Source of the DNA: a candidate division KSB3 bacterium
GTDB taxonomy: Bacteria > Moduliflexota > Moduliflexia > Moduliflexales > Moduliflexaceae
Direction: 5' to 3'
DNA length: 64,000 bases
NCBI GenBank assembly: GCA_002748425.1
Contig: PDSJ01000016.1
Coordinates: forward strand, 91,289-155,288
Both the position numbers and the translations under genes were made by a program. The notes under the pieces were generated by a model. That model made no database searches and was not told where the DNA came from. It saw nothing but the letters and a program-made list of their open reading frames with translations. Positions 56,260 to 64,000 of this stretch are shown one piece after another. Positions within the stretch are counted from its first letter, which is position 1; the number at the start of each line of letters is the position of its first letter.

Positions 56260-57255
56260 ATGAAATTCTGCTCCAAAAAATCCTTGATGCGTCTTGTTGC
56301 GATCTTCTGTTCCATTGTCTTCGTCAGCATGTATATCAACCGTCAGCCAATCCTCACTTTTGGGGAAAAACTTCTCGACCGAGGCATCGCGTCCTGCGCA
56401 GAAATTCGACAGGAAGAAATCAGCTTCTTGAGCGGCAATCTTGAGCTTCGCGGAACGCTCTATTCTCCTGCCTGCTCTTTTCAAAAGAAAGCAGGGATCG
56501 TCTTAGCCCATGGGGCCACCAGTTTTGGACGCCATCTATCCATGTATTCTGTTATGGCCCCCAAATTGGCAAAACAGGGCTATGTTGTACTGACGTTCGA
56601 TTTTCGAGGATTTGGAGATTCAGAAGATCCGCACAATCTCGACATATTTTCTTCCCTGGATTTCGCACATGATATTGTGTCGGCACTTACGGCACTTGCC
56701 GCAGTTCCGATGGTCGATCCGACACAACTTTATATTGCAGGACATTCTTTTGGAGCTGGAGTCGCGCTGGCAACAGGTGTTCGTGATGCTCGCGTCAAAG
56801 CTATCGTCTCGATCTCACCCCCGCGATTAGCAATTGAACGTATATTATCTCCTGACGCACCAGAACCCGACTTTCTGAGTATCCGTTTGTCATCGAGCAT
56901 GGAACTGCCACAGAAAATCCCACGAAAATATGTCGAGCAGTATTTTAAAGACTATATTCCTGAAAAGATGTTAGAGTATCACGTTCATCCTCCAATTCTT
57001 TTCGTAGAAGGCGCAAGAGAACCGCAGGATGAACTTGAATCCCTGCAAAAAATCTATGAACAGGTGAGCCCTCCCAGAGATCATATCATCATCCCTGAGG
57101 CAGATCATTATTTTGGAACAGGCTTCCAGCAGCCGTATCGTGAAGATATTGTCTATAATGAAACGGTGATGAATGATTTGGTCGACAACATCGCGACTTG
57201 GCTGCAAAAGCTTAAACATGTAGCGATACCTGCCTATCAGATCATCGACATCTAA
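56260..57255 (+). CDS. Alpha/beta hydrolase with N-terminal anchor
   Basis: 331 residues. A hydrophobic N-terminal segment (LVAIFCSIVFVSMYI) precedes the fold. IVLAHGATSFGRHL holds the oxyanion loop, LYIAGHSFGAGVAL the nucleophile Ser, and IPEADHYFGTG the catalytic His. The Asp is likely in the ILFVEGAREPQDEL segment. Substrate unknown. It ends six bases before the degenerate end of the CRISPR array. Confidence 0.88.
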   Translation: MKFCSKKSLMRLVAIFCSIVFVSMYINRQPILTFGEKLLDRGIASCAEIRQEEISFLSGNLELRGTLYSPACSFQKKAGIVLAHGATSFGRHLSMYSVMAPKLAKQGYVVLTFDFRGFGDSEDPHNLDIFSSLDFAHDIVSALTALAAVPMVDPTQLYIAGHSFGAGVALATGVRDARVKAIVSISPPRLAIERILSPDAPEPDFLSIRLSSSMELPQKIPRKYVEQYFKDYIPEKMLEYHVHPPILFVEGAREPQDELESLQKIYEQVSPPRDHIIIPEADHYFGTGFQQPYREDIVYNETVMNDLVDNIATWLQKLKHVAIPAYQIIDI

Positions 57256-57260
57256 ATAAG

Positions 57261-57292
57261 CACGCCCTTGAGGGGCGCGTAAAGGGCGCGAC
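57261..57292 (-). repeat. Degenerate CRISPR repeat at the trailer end
   Basis: The sequence ends in the same GGGCGCGAC as the repeats and carries CACGCCC and GGGCGCG blocks, but is otherwise diverged. A 39-base spacer-like segment (57293-57331) separates it from the first good repeat. It is probably the oldest, decayed repeat. Confidence 0.55.
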
Positions 57293-57331
57293 GCGGATCT
57301 GCGGCAGCGCCTCTTCGGCAACCCAATCCGT

Positions 57332-60300
57332 GTTTCAATTCACGCGCCCGTGGGAGGGCGCGACCGCAAGCAGCGCAAGGGATTTCTGGCGAACGGCGAG
57401 GTTTCAACTCACGCGCCCGTGGGAGGGCGCGACTTTTGAACCAGACGTAGAACTTCAAATCCCCGGCGTTTCAACTCACGCGCCCGTGGAGGGCGCGACC
57501 CATATCAGCGCGGGAGTTCTTCACACCACGAAAGTTTCAACTCACGCGCCCGTGGAGGGCGCGACTCAAGACGGCCAGCTCCAAGCCGCTGTCTTCGGCG
57601 TTTCAACTCACGCGCCCGTGGAGGGCGCGACATCCGGTACACGGCGTTGTGTCAGAGCGCAAGATGTTTCAACTCACGCGCCCGTGGAGGGCGCGACGCT
57701 GTCCAGGTCTTTCCATTTCGATCCAGTTCAGTTTCAACTCACGCGCCCGTGGAGGGCGCGACCAAAGCTTTTGTTGAGTCGAGTCAGAGTCTATTGGTTT
57801 CAACTCACGCGCCCGTGGAGGGCGCGACGCTTAACCTCACGAAAGACAGCAACCAAGTTAGGTTTCAACTCACGCGCCCGTGGAGGGCGCGACTTGAGGG
57901 CATGTTCTTTTTGCCTGGATTCAGACAGTTTCAACTCACGCGCCCGTGGAGGGCGCGACGTGGTGCCATTGTTGGTGATTATCGTATTCGAGTGTTTCAA
58001 CTCACGCGCCCGTGGAGGGCGCGACGCTTGACGGCGCTGTAGTCGTATCGCTCGTCATTGTTTCAACTCACGCGCCCGTGGAGGGCGCGACGTTGTCGAA
58101 CTGCGCTAGGCAGGTACTTCACCAAGTTTCAACTCACGCGCCCGTGGAGGGCGCGACAGAATCATTATGTGATGATAACTGGTATATGGCGTGTTTCAAC
58201 TCACGCGCCCGTGGAGGGCGCGACACGGTTTTTCGAGACCGTTGAAGCGCGTTTCGGGGTTTCAACTCACGCGCCCGTGGAGGGCGCGACGCGCCCGGCA
58301 GAGATCATCCCGGCCCTGATTCGTGTGTTTCAACTCACGCGCCCGTGGAGGGCGCGACCTGCTGTTTTTTCGCAGTCACCGGTCGCGCACCTTTTGTTTC
58401 AATTCACGCGCCCGTGGAGGGCGCGACAAACAGCCGCCCACTCGTTCTTCAGTATCGCTTTCGTTTCAATTCACGCGCCCGTGGAGGGCGCGACACGCTT
58501 GTTAAGGGCCTCATCCTCGCATTTGAAATCGTTTCAATTCACGCGCCCGTGGAGGGCGCGACTTACCCGTATTCTGCCCAGTGATTGAGGATACGATGTT
58601 TCAATTCACGCGCCCGTGGAGGGCGCGACGCCGAAGTCGCCGGGCAGTTAGGCATCGCGTCCGAGGTTTCAATTCACGCGCCCGTGGAGGGCGCGACAAA
58701 AATTCGGGCACCGGCACACCGTGCTCCGCGTAGTTTCAATTCACGCGCCCGTGGAGGGCGCGACGTGTTCTCGATCCAATTGTCGAACAGGTTTTGCCGG
58801 AGTTTCAATTCACGCGCCCGTGGAGGGCGCGACTACGAATTTTCCGACAAGCACCTCGGCACACTCAAAGTTTCAATTCACGCGCCCGTGGAGGGCGCGA
58901 CTGCAATCGCCGCCGGCTACGGCCGCTTACAGGTCATGGTTTCAATTCACGCGCCCGTGGAGGGCGCGACTGAAGGCCGCTGAATGGCTGGCGGCCCAGC
59001 AACGAGTTTCAATTCACGCGCCCGTGGAGGGCGCGACTTCGCGGCCCTCGACAGTCAGATTACCGCCGTGGTTTCAATTCACGCGCCCGTGGAGGGCGCG
59101 ACGAGGGCTCAATCGACATCAACGCTGTTCGGAAGCGCGTTTCAATTCACGCGCCCGTGGAGGGCGCGACCCGAAAAATTATCCTCCCAAGCTGCCGGCA
59201 CGTCGAGGTTTCAATTCACGCGCCCGTGGAGGGCGCGACAATCAGTGCTCTTTCTGTGGCGTGGGATATTGGGAGTTTCAATTCACGCGCCCGTGGAGGG
59301 CGCGACGCACATCATGTTGCCCTGCTCGCTGGGGTGCATGTGGGTTTCAATTCACGCGCCCGTGGAGGGCGCGACGAATCGGCGCGGCCTGGGCAGAGTA
59401 CAGATTGAAATGTTTCAATTCACGCGCCCGTGGAGGGCGCGACGCCCGCCGGCGCTGAAATTCCGTTTGATGCTGGCATGTTTCAATTCACGCGCCCGTG
59501 GAGGGCGCGACCAGGCTGCGCACGCTCTCCAAACCATTAATATTCAAAGTTTCAATTCACGCGCCCGTGGAGGGCGCGACCTGCCCTCCAGACCATGCTC
59601 GAATCACTCCCGGCAGAAGTTTCAATTCACGCGCCCGTGGAGGGCGCGACGACAGCCGCCCAAGGCTGTCCCTCACCAATTAAACACATGTTTCAATTCA
59701 CGCGCCCGTGGAGGGCGCGACCTGACGCGATTCCAGCATTCCACCGACCATTTCAGGGTTTCAATTCACGCGCCCGTGGAGGGCGCGACGCCTCGTCATA
59801 CTCATCACTACTGGTGTCGGTTGTTTCAATTCACGCGCCCGTGGAGGGCGCGACGACGGATGTTCTCCTCGGTCAACACGTACGTCTTCGTTTCAATTCA
59901 CGCGCCCGTGGAGGGCGCGACTGGGCATCCCGAACTTTTCCAGGAAGACCAGCCAGTTTCAATTCACGCGCCCGTGGAGGGCGCGACTTTTGCGCACGCG
60001 GAAGCCCTTCTTGCCCCCCAGCGTTTCAATTCACGCGCCCGTGGAGGGCGCGACATAGACTCCCATTTCGGGCGGCCTCCAGCCTGAGTTTCAATTCACG
60101 CGCCCGTGGAGGGCGCGACCTTTAGGCGCCGACTAGCGTCGCGCCGGGGGTTGTTTCAATTCACGCGCCCGTGGAGGGCGCGACATGCGTTCTGTTTCCC
60201 CATAAGAGGCTCTAACAGGGTGTTTCAATTCACGCGCCCGTGGAGGGCGCGACCACTGCCCACAGCAGCCCCAAAGGTCACGCCCACGTTTCAATTCACG

Positions 60301-60984
60301 CGCCCGTGGAGGGCGCGACTTTAGGCGCCGACTAGCGTCGCGCCGGGGGTTAGTTTCAATTCACGCGCCCGTGGAGGGCGCGACTGCGCACGCGGGTCTT
60401 GATTTTGCACAGCACATGTTTCAATTCACGCGCCCGTGGAGGGCGCGACGCAATTCGTGATATTTTTCCGGGCGCAGCTCGACGTTTCAATTCACGCGCC
60501 CGTGGAGGGCGCGACCCAGATATTTTTGGGGCCGTTATTTTTTTGCCTGTGTTTCAATTCACGCGCCCGTGGAGGGCGCGACTCAGGGAGGAGGTCGACA
60601 GGGTAATTACAATCGGAGTTTCAATTCACGCGCCCGTGGAGGGCGCGACATCATCACATCATGATTCTGGAATACCAGATTGCGAGGTTTCAATTCACGC
60701 GCCCGTGGAGGGCGCGACCTGTTGTCGGAAGGGGGAGCTGCGAGAAATCCTTGTTTCAATTCACGCGCCCGTGGAGGGCGCGACTCCATCTGTCACCACC
60801 CGTCACCGGTGACGGGTGTTTCAATTCACGCGCCCGTGGAGGGCGCGACGATAAGATCATGGTTCTTTTTGATCATATGCTTGATGTTTCAATTCACGCG
60901 CCCGTGGAGGGCGCGACATTTCCGGAGGGTACGTGGCGAAGTGTCGTCCAAAGTTTCAATTCACGCGCCCGTGGAGGGCGCGAC
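57332..60984 (-). CRISPR. Type I-C CRISPR array, 55 repeats and 54 spacers
   Basis: Repeats are 32 bases, beginning GTTTCAATTC and ending AGGGCGCGAC on the plus strand; the reverse complement ends in ATTGAAAC, the usual 3' end of I-C repeats, so crRNAs are read on the minus strand from the leader at 60985. Repeats start at 57332, 57401, 57468 and then every 64-71 bases to 60953. Spacers are 33-39 bases. The first two repeats (57332, 57401) have one extra G. Repeats 2-16 (57401-58358) have C instead of T at position 8; repeats 1 and 17-55 have T. Spacers at 60120-60152 and 60320-60352 are duplicates shifted by one base. Newest spacers should be nearest 60984. Confidence 0.99.
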
Positions 60985-61159
60985 TGCATGACTATAATCC
61001 ATTGATTTCATTGATGTCAACTTTATATTTGCGCTAAACTCTGGGATCTGATCTTTCTTGTATCTCTGCATCGAAAGATATCTACTGATAATCTCTTCTG
61101 CCAGAGGAACGCTAACCTGTCTGAAATTTAATGCTTGCTGGAGGTTAGCGCCTTACTGG
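60985..61159 (-). promoter_or_regulatory. CRISPR leader
   Basis: The 175 bases between the last repeat and the cas2 remnant are AT-rich near the array, as expected for a leader that drives crRNA transcription on the minus strand. A 9-bp inverted repeat CGCTAACCT/AGGTTAGCG (61110-61118 and 61142-61150, 23-base loop) lies at its distal part. The last 32 codons of the cas2 frame end at 61160. Confidence 0.75.
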
Positions 61160-61322
61160 TTAGATGATGAGCGTGCCTTCAATGTCAGGCGTATCACAAA
61201 TGCCATGATGCTCAACCCGCCGCTTCCAATTGGATCCTAAAAAATAAAATCGCAGCGCGTAAGCGTTTTTGCCCGGCTCTTGAATTTGTTCCACCGACAT
61301 CATAAGTCACCAGTATAAGCAT
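61160..61322 (-). pseudogene. cas2: cas2 with internal deletion and frameshift
   Basis: The ATG at 61322 starts MLILVTYDVGGTN followed by SRAGQKRLR, a normal type I-C Cas2 start; the frame then goes out of register and stops at 61212. In another frame ALRFYFLGSNWKRRVEH followed by HGICDTPDIEGTLII runs to TAA 61160-61162, which is a normal Cas2 end. About 54 of roughly 96 codons remain; the missing ~42 central codons (usual RVQNSVFE region with core residues) and the frame were lost near 61252-61259. A 148-base gap separates it from cas1, larger than usual. Cas2 would be nonfunctional. Confidence 0.88.
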
Positions 61323-61470
61323 ATATTTTCCCTGTTTTCCATTCCTCCCGGAGAGATAAACGGAAATGCCTGTAATATCAGGCACTGTAGGCAATCGTTC
61401 AGAAGTTTTTACTCTAACAGGGGGACAAAAAACATTATTTTTTTCCGCGATGTCAAAGAGCTTCCGACGT
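61323..61470. other. cas1-cas2 spacer with small palindrome
   Basis: 148 bases; cas1 and cas2 normally nearly touch. It contains TGCCTG-TAATAT-CAGGCA (61367-61384) and AGGAATGG plus AGGGAAAAT ahead of the cas2 start. No coding potential seen. Confidence 0.5.
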
Positions 61471-62502
61471 TTATTTCCATAAGCTTGCCGGATAAAATTC
61501 TGAGTCTCCGCGAAGATGCCTGGCCAGTAGTTGAGCCTGCACATGGAAGGCCAGGCCGAGCGGCATTTTTTCGTTCAGCAGCGGGTGGGTAATTTCTTCT
61601 TGCTTGCGTTTTTGCCAGTTTTCCAGCAAGGTCTTGCGGCAATCTTCGGTCATCCGCACGGCACCGCTGTCCTGAGTTTGAAATTGGGTCGGTTTGATCT
61701 GTTTACGGTTGATTAGCCTTAACACTACCCGATCGGCGACAAAAGCGCGAAATTCCTCCATCAGATCAAGTGCGCAGCCCGGACGTCCGGGACGGTCGCG
61801 GTGTAGAAATCCCACTGCTGGATCAAGGCCAACCGCTTCACATGCGCCCCGGCAATCGTGAGATAAGAGGGTATAGGCAAATGACAATAAAGCGTTCACA
61901 GGATCCCTCGGTGGACGGCGATTGCGCCCATCCATTTTGAATCCGCTGTCGCTATTGAGGAGATGTGGGAAAACTGAGAAATATTCACGCGCTGCCTCGC
62001 CTTCATAACCGCGTATGCTGTCGGCAGAATCAGCCTCCGCAATGCTTTTTTTGATGCGCGCCAATCGTTTTACGGCTGCTGCCAGCATTCCATCTTTATC
62101 ATTATCAGGATGATTGCGCAGGGTACGCTGCAGTATGGCGCGGGTGTTGCTGACTTTGGCCGCGACAATGCAGCGCACGATTTCCCGGCAAGCTTGCGTG
62201 TCATCGGTAATACGATATTGGGCGCGGCGCAGCAGAACATTACCGCTTTGCGCTCCAAGCACGCTTGCCAAAAAGCGGTTGTGTTCAGTTAAAAATGACA
62301 CGGTGATGCCGCGTTCGGCGCATAAGGCCATAGCATCCGGGCTCATCATCACGCGTCCGATCGCTACAAGGCCGTTCAGAGCAAGGACAGGAAGTTTCTT
62401 TTTGAGTTCCAAGCTTTTGATTTCAATCACCAGCGTGTCATGATCACGGTGGATATATGCGCCATTGGTTGTTACATAAAGTGTATTCAGCAGCCGTTTC
62501 AT
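61471..62502 (-). CDS. cas1: CRISPR integrase Cas1 (type I-C)
   Basis: 343 residues, full length. The all-helical catalytic domain has Glu167 in RGYEGEAAREYF, His234 in VGFLHRDRPGRP and acidic residues in ALDLMEEFR as metal ligands. It joins spacers into the leader-end repeat together with Cas2 and Cas4. Its ATG overlaps the cas4 stop by 4 bases. The gene looks intact although its partner cas2 is broken. Confidence 0.97.
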   Translation of the reverse strand: MKRLLNTLYVTTNGAYIHRDHDTLVIEIKSLELKKKLPVLALNGLVAIGRVMMSPDAMALCAERGITVSFLTEHNRFLASVLGAQSGNVLLRRAQYRITDDTQACREIVRCIVAAKVSNTRAILQRTLRNHPDNDKDGMLAAAVKRLARIKKSIAEADSADSIRGYEGEAAREYFSVFPHLLNSDSGFKMDGRNRRPPRDPVNALLSFAYTLLSHDCRGACEAVGLDPAVGFLHRDRPGRPGCALDLMEEFRAFVADRVVLRLINRKQIKPTQFQTQDSGAVRMTEDCRKTLLENWQKRKQEEITHPLLNEKMPLGLAFHVQAQLLARHLRGDSEFYPASLWK

Positions 62503-63152
62503 GTTTCTCCTTGCATGAGTTTATCATAGTAGTCGGATAATCTTTTTGAAAAGGTGTCCGGCATACAGCGTTCTTGCAGCGAACAATTGTTACAGCGTTT
62601 ATCCGCAAGCGGCGGAGGCGTGAGACCGCTGCGGAGCAAGTTATGGGTTGCTGCGGCGCATTGTCTGGTTTCTCCTCGCAGCGCAGGCGTAAATTCGACC
62701 TCTTTGCGGCGGCGGGCTTTGCCATAGAATAAGGCTCCGGCAGGAATATCACATCCCAGCATTTCTTCCAGGCAGATTGCCTGAGCGCAGAGCTGCACTG
62801 CGTCGCAGTTATTCTTTTTCGGCTTTCCCCGTTTATATTCCACCGGAAAGGGCTGCCAGCGGCCGCGAGTGTGGGGCAGGCGGCAGCCCTGCTGACTTTT
62901 GTGGAATTCCACGGCGTCGGCCTGACCTGAAAGACCAAGCTGCGCCGAAACTAGCCGCAGACCGCGTGAGATGATCAGATCGCCGCGTTTCTCGCGGCTT
63001 TCTCTATGCACCCGTTCGTGCAGGATATTGCCCTGCATGGTAAATTGGTTGTCATCCCAGATCATCTCCATATAGGCCAATGCGCATTGACGTGGGCAGA
63101 AGAGATAATGCTGAAGCGCGGAAAGCTGAATATAGTCGTCTTCGTGGTACAT
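62499..63152 (-). CDS. cas4: Cas4 exonuclease (type I-C)
   Basis: 217 residues. The Fe-S ligands are Cys19 and Cys187/190/196 (CNNCSLQERC); the RecB-like nuclease core has Asp79 in SGQADAVEF and Glu105/Lys107 in VEYKRGK. Cas4 trims prespacers and helps choose the PAM. Start has GAGAGAGG-type sequence upstream. Overlaps cas1 by ATGA. Confidence 0.96.
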   Translation of the reverse strand: MYHEDDYIQLSALQHYLFCPRQCALAYMEMIWDDNQFTMQGNILHERVHRESREKRGDLIISRGLRLVSAQLGLSGQADAVEFHKSQQGCRLPHTRGRWQPFPVEYKRGKPKKNNCDAVQLCAQAICLEEMLGCDIPAGALFYGKARRRKEVEFTPALRGETRQCAAATHNLLRSGLTPPPLADKRCNNCSLQERCMPDTFSKRLSDYYDKLMQGET

Positions 63153-63169
63153 GTTTTACCTCTCTCATG

Positions 63170-63331
63170 TTACGCGACCTGATAGATGGCCGGGCAGTAA
63201 AGAGGAACCTGTAGCACTTTATGCAGGGCTTCGGCGGGATATTCTACGAAGACTGAACAATGTGGCAAATCAGGAATAGCTGCAATATAGTCCTCGTCTT
63301 CTTCTCTGTAAAAAATATTGAATTGTTTCAT
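63170..63331 (-). CDS. HicB-like small protein, probably internally shortened
   Basis: 53 residues: MKQFNIFYREEDEDYIAAIP, then DLPHCSVFVEYPAEALHKVL matches the N-terminal fold of HicB/UPF0150 antitoxin-like proteins. The end QVPLYCPAIYQVA resembles the PxYRPAIYQ end of longer relatives, but the ~18-20 residues normally between the two are missing in frame. No HicA toxin is adjacent. It lies between cas7 and cas4, 17 bases before the cas4 start. A role with the CRISPR genes is possible but unproven. Confidence 0.6.
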   Translation of the reverse strand: MKQFNIFYREEDEDYIAAIPDLPHCSVFVEYPAEALHKVLQVPLYCPAIYQVA

Positions 63332-63464
63332 GTAATAGAGCCTGGCTTTTCCCCCGACATTTTAGAGGTCGAGTAACTACAGGATGTCAGGATGAACGTA
63401 AATATAATGACTGCCTGATCCCCTTATTCAACAGAAAGCCAAAAGCTTCCACGCAGGCAGTAAC
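63332..63464. other. Short non-coding stretch with inverted repeat
   Basis: 133 bases without a gene. An 8-bp inverted repeat ACTGCCTG/CAGGCAGT (63410-63417 and 63454-63461) brackets 36 bases. The TGCCTG/CAGGCA core is also present in the cas1-cas2 gap, which may be chance. Confidence 0.35.
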
Positions 63465-63632
63465 TTACGGAGAACTGACATTTTTCGAGCCTTCCAAGAG
63501 TTTTTTGAGCAATTTGCGCTTCTTTGTCGATATATTCTCATCGGTTGCCTCATACTTAATTTTCGCTCCTACATTAATGTTCAAAGGGTTGTTGAGCAAG
63601 GAGAAATGATTACCCTGCTCAACCTGAATCAT
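63465..63632 (-). CDS. Unknown 55-residue protein downstream of cas7
   Basis: MIQVEQGNHFSLLNNPLNIN at the start and a Lys-rich helix KKRKLLKKLLEG near the end; not recognised. Its ATG (63632) lies 2 bases after the cas7 stop, so it is probably translated by coupling. It is too short to place in a family; a decayed fragment is the alternative. Confidence 0.45.
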   Translation of the reverse strand: MIQVEQGNHFSLLNNPLNINVGAKIKYEATDENISTKKRKLLKKLLEGSKNVSSP

Positions 63633-63634
63633 GC

Positions 63635-64000
63635 TTATAATTTCTCGATAATTTCCACACCGTTTGGTTTTTCCTGGGAATTGATGGAAATCTTGTAATG
63701 ACTGAACGCTCGTACCGGAGCCGAAGTATCACCTACTCTTTCAACGTTCACTAAATCGAAGAGTTTATGAGCAGGCGCGTTACCGAGTTTGGAATCGTGT
63801 TTGAAGATGATCAGTTTGCGTGAGTTCATCTTGCCCCTGGCTGCTGAGTGATCGTGATCAAACATGTTGATTAGGGCATCCCAGAGAAATTCGGCATCGT
63901 CCTCGCTAAAGCCGGTTTTTTCTGCAAAATGGGCTGATAAGTAGCCTTCGACACGATAAAGTCCATATGGAATAAATGCTTTTTTTCCGATAGTTCGTTC
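63635..64000 (-). CDS. cas7: Cascade backbone protein Cas7 (Csd2), C-terminal part
   Basis: The visible 121 codons run from the window end to TAA 63635-63637. FIPYGLYRVEGYLSAHFAEK, TGFSEDDAEFLWDALINMFD, HDHSAARGKMNSRKLIIFKH and GNAPAHKLFD match the C-terminal half of the type I-C backbone subunit that coats the crRNA. cas5, cas8c and cas3 are expected beyond the window in the usual order. Confidence 0.95.
   Translation of the reverse strand, partial: ERTIGKKAFIPYGLYRVEGYLSAHFAEKTGFSEDDAEFLWDALINMFDHDHSAARGKMNSRKLIIFKHDSKLGNAPAHKLFDLVNVERVGDTSAPVRAFSHYKISINSQEKPNGVEIIEKL

Noticed and set aside
57330..61005. Many long overlapping ORFs in three plus-strand frames with repeated peptides such as SIHAPVEGAT, FNSRARGGRD and FTRPWRAR
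   Set aside because: They are translations of the CRISPR repeat; the 66-base period is a multiple of three so frames stay open. They are not proteins.
61212..61544. 110-codon ORF covering the cas2 start
   Set aside because: Its upstream half lies in the wrong frame of cas1 and only the last 37 codons, from 61322, are the cas2 remnant.
1..64000. tRNA, rRNA and complete insertion sequences
   Set aside because: None was found: no cloverleaf-like TPsiC pattern, no rRNA segment and no transposase with terminal repeats.

Overview
The window looks like a chromosomal segment from a Gram-negative, probably anaerobic or fermentative bacterium outside the well-studied groups. The evidence is a complete Rnf ion-pumping complex with its own ApbE, signal peptides and a lipobox, a lone MreB, a full-length methyl-accepting chemotaxis protein, a large pentapeptide-repeat protein, many glycan-linked membrane proteins, and no rRNA or tRNA genes. 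The sequence alone does not fix the species.

Layout. 1-5155: the 3' end of an FAD oxidoreductase, a gene-poor stretch with possible remnants, a DUF3368/UPF0175 toxin-antitoxin-like pair, and a 981-residue pentapeptide-repeat protein with a C-terminal alpha/beta (TIR-like?) domain. 5345-10775: HtpX protease, Fmt, a flavin-reductase-like protein and an MCP. 11153-17295: apbE-rnfCDGEAB in tight array, closed by a strong terminator. 17440-18506: an RseC-like protein and a protein carrying only sigma region 4. 18600-27233 (minus): a BMP-type (nucleoside/purine-like) ABC importer, a ModF-like double ATPase and a GH57-like glycosidase. 27537-39661: glycosyltransferase, MreB, NahK-like kinase, SfsA-DUF123 fusion, membrane-anchored MutS-like ATPase, ParB-Lrp-like fusion, response regulator-histidine kinase, signal peptidase I, flippase-like protein and YdcF-like protein.

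39849-57255 is an envelope/glycan region: two multi-pass GT-C-like proteins, a PA14-SGNH membrane protein, a TolB-like propeller, a GH5-like protein, an SGNH lipoprotein, a membrane spermidine-synthase-like protein and an alpha/beta hydrolase. Four of these proteins share one apparently homologous beta-rich domain (five copies in all), which ties the neighbourhood together and is the least explained protein-level signal here.

57261-64000 is a type I-C CRISPR-Cas locus read on the minus strand: partial cas7, cas4, cas1, a broken cas2, a leader, and an array of 55 repeats and 54 spacers. cas2 keeps its start and end but has lost about 42 central codons and the frame, so new spacer acquisition should be impaired unless another Cas2 exists. 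Two spacers are the same protospacer shifted by one base. A 55-residue ORF and a shortened HicB-like ORF sit between cas7 and cas4. These irregularities suggest a system that grew a large memory and then lost the ability to add to it.
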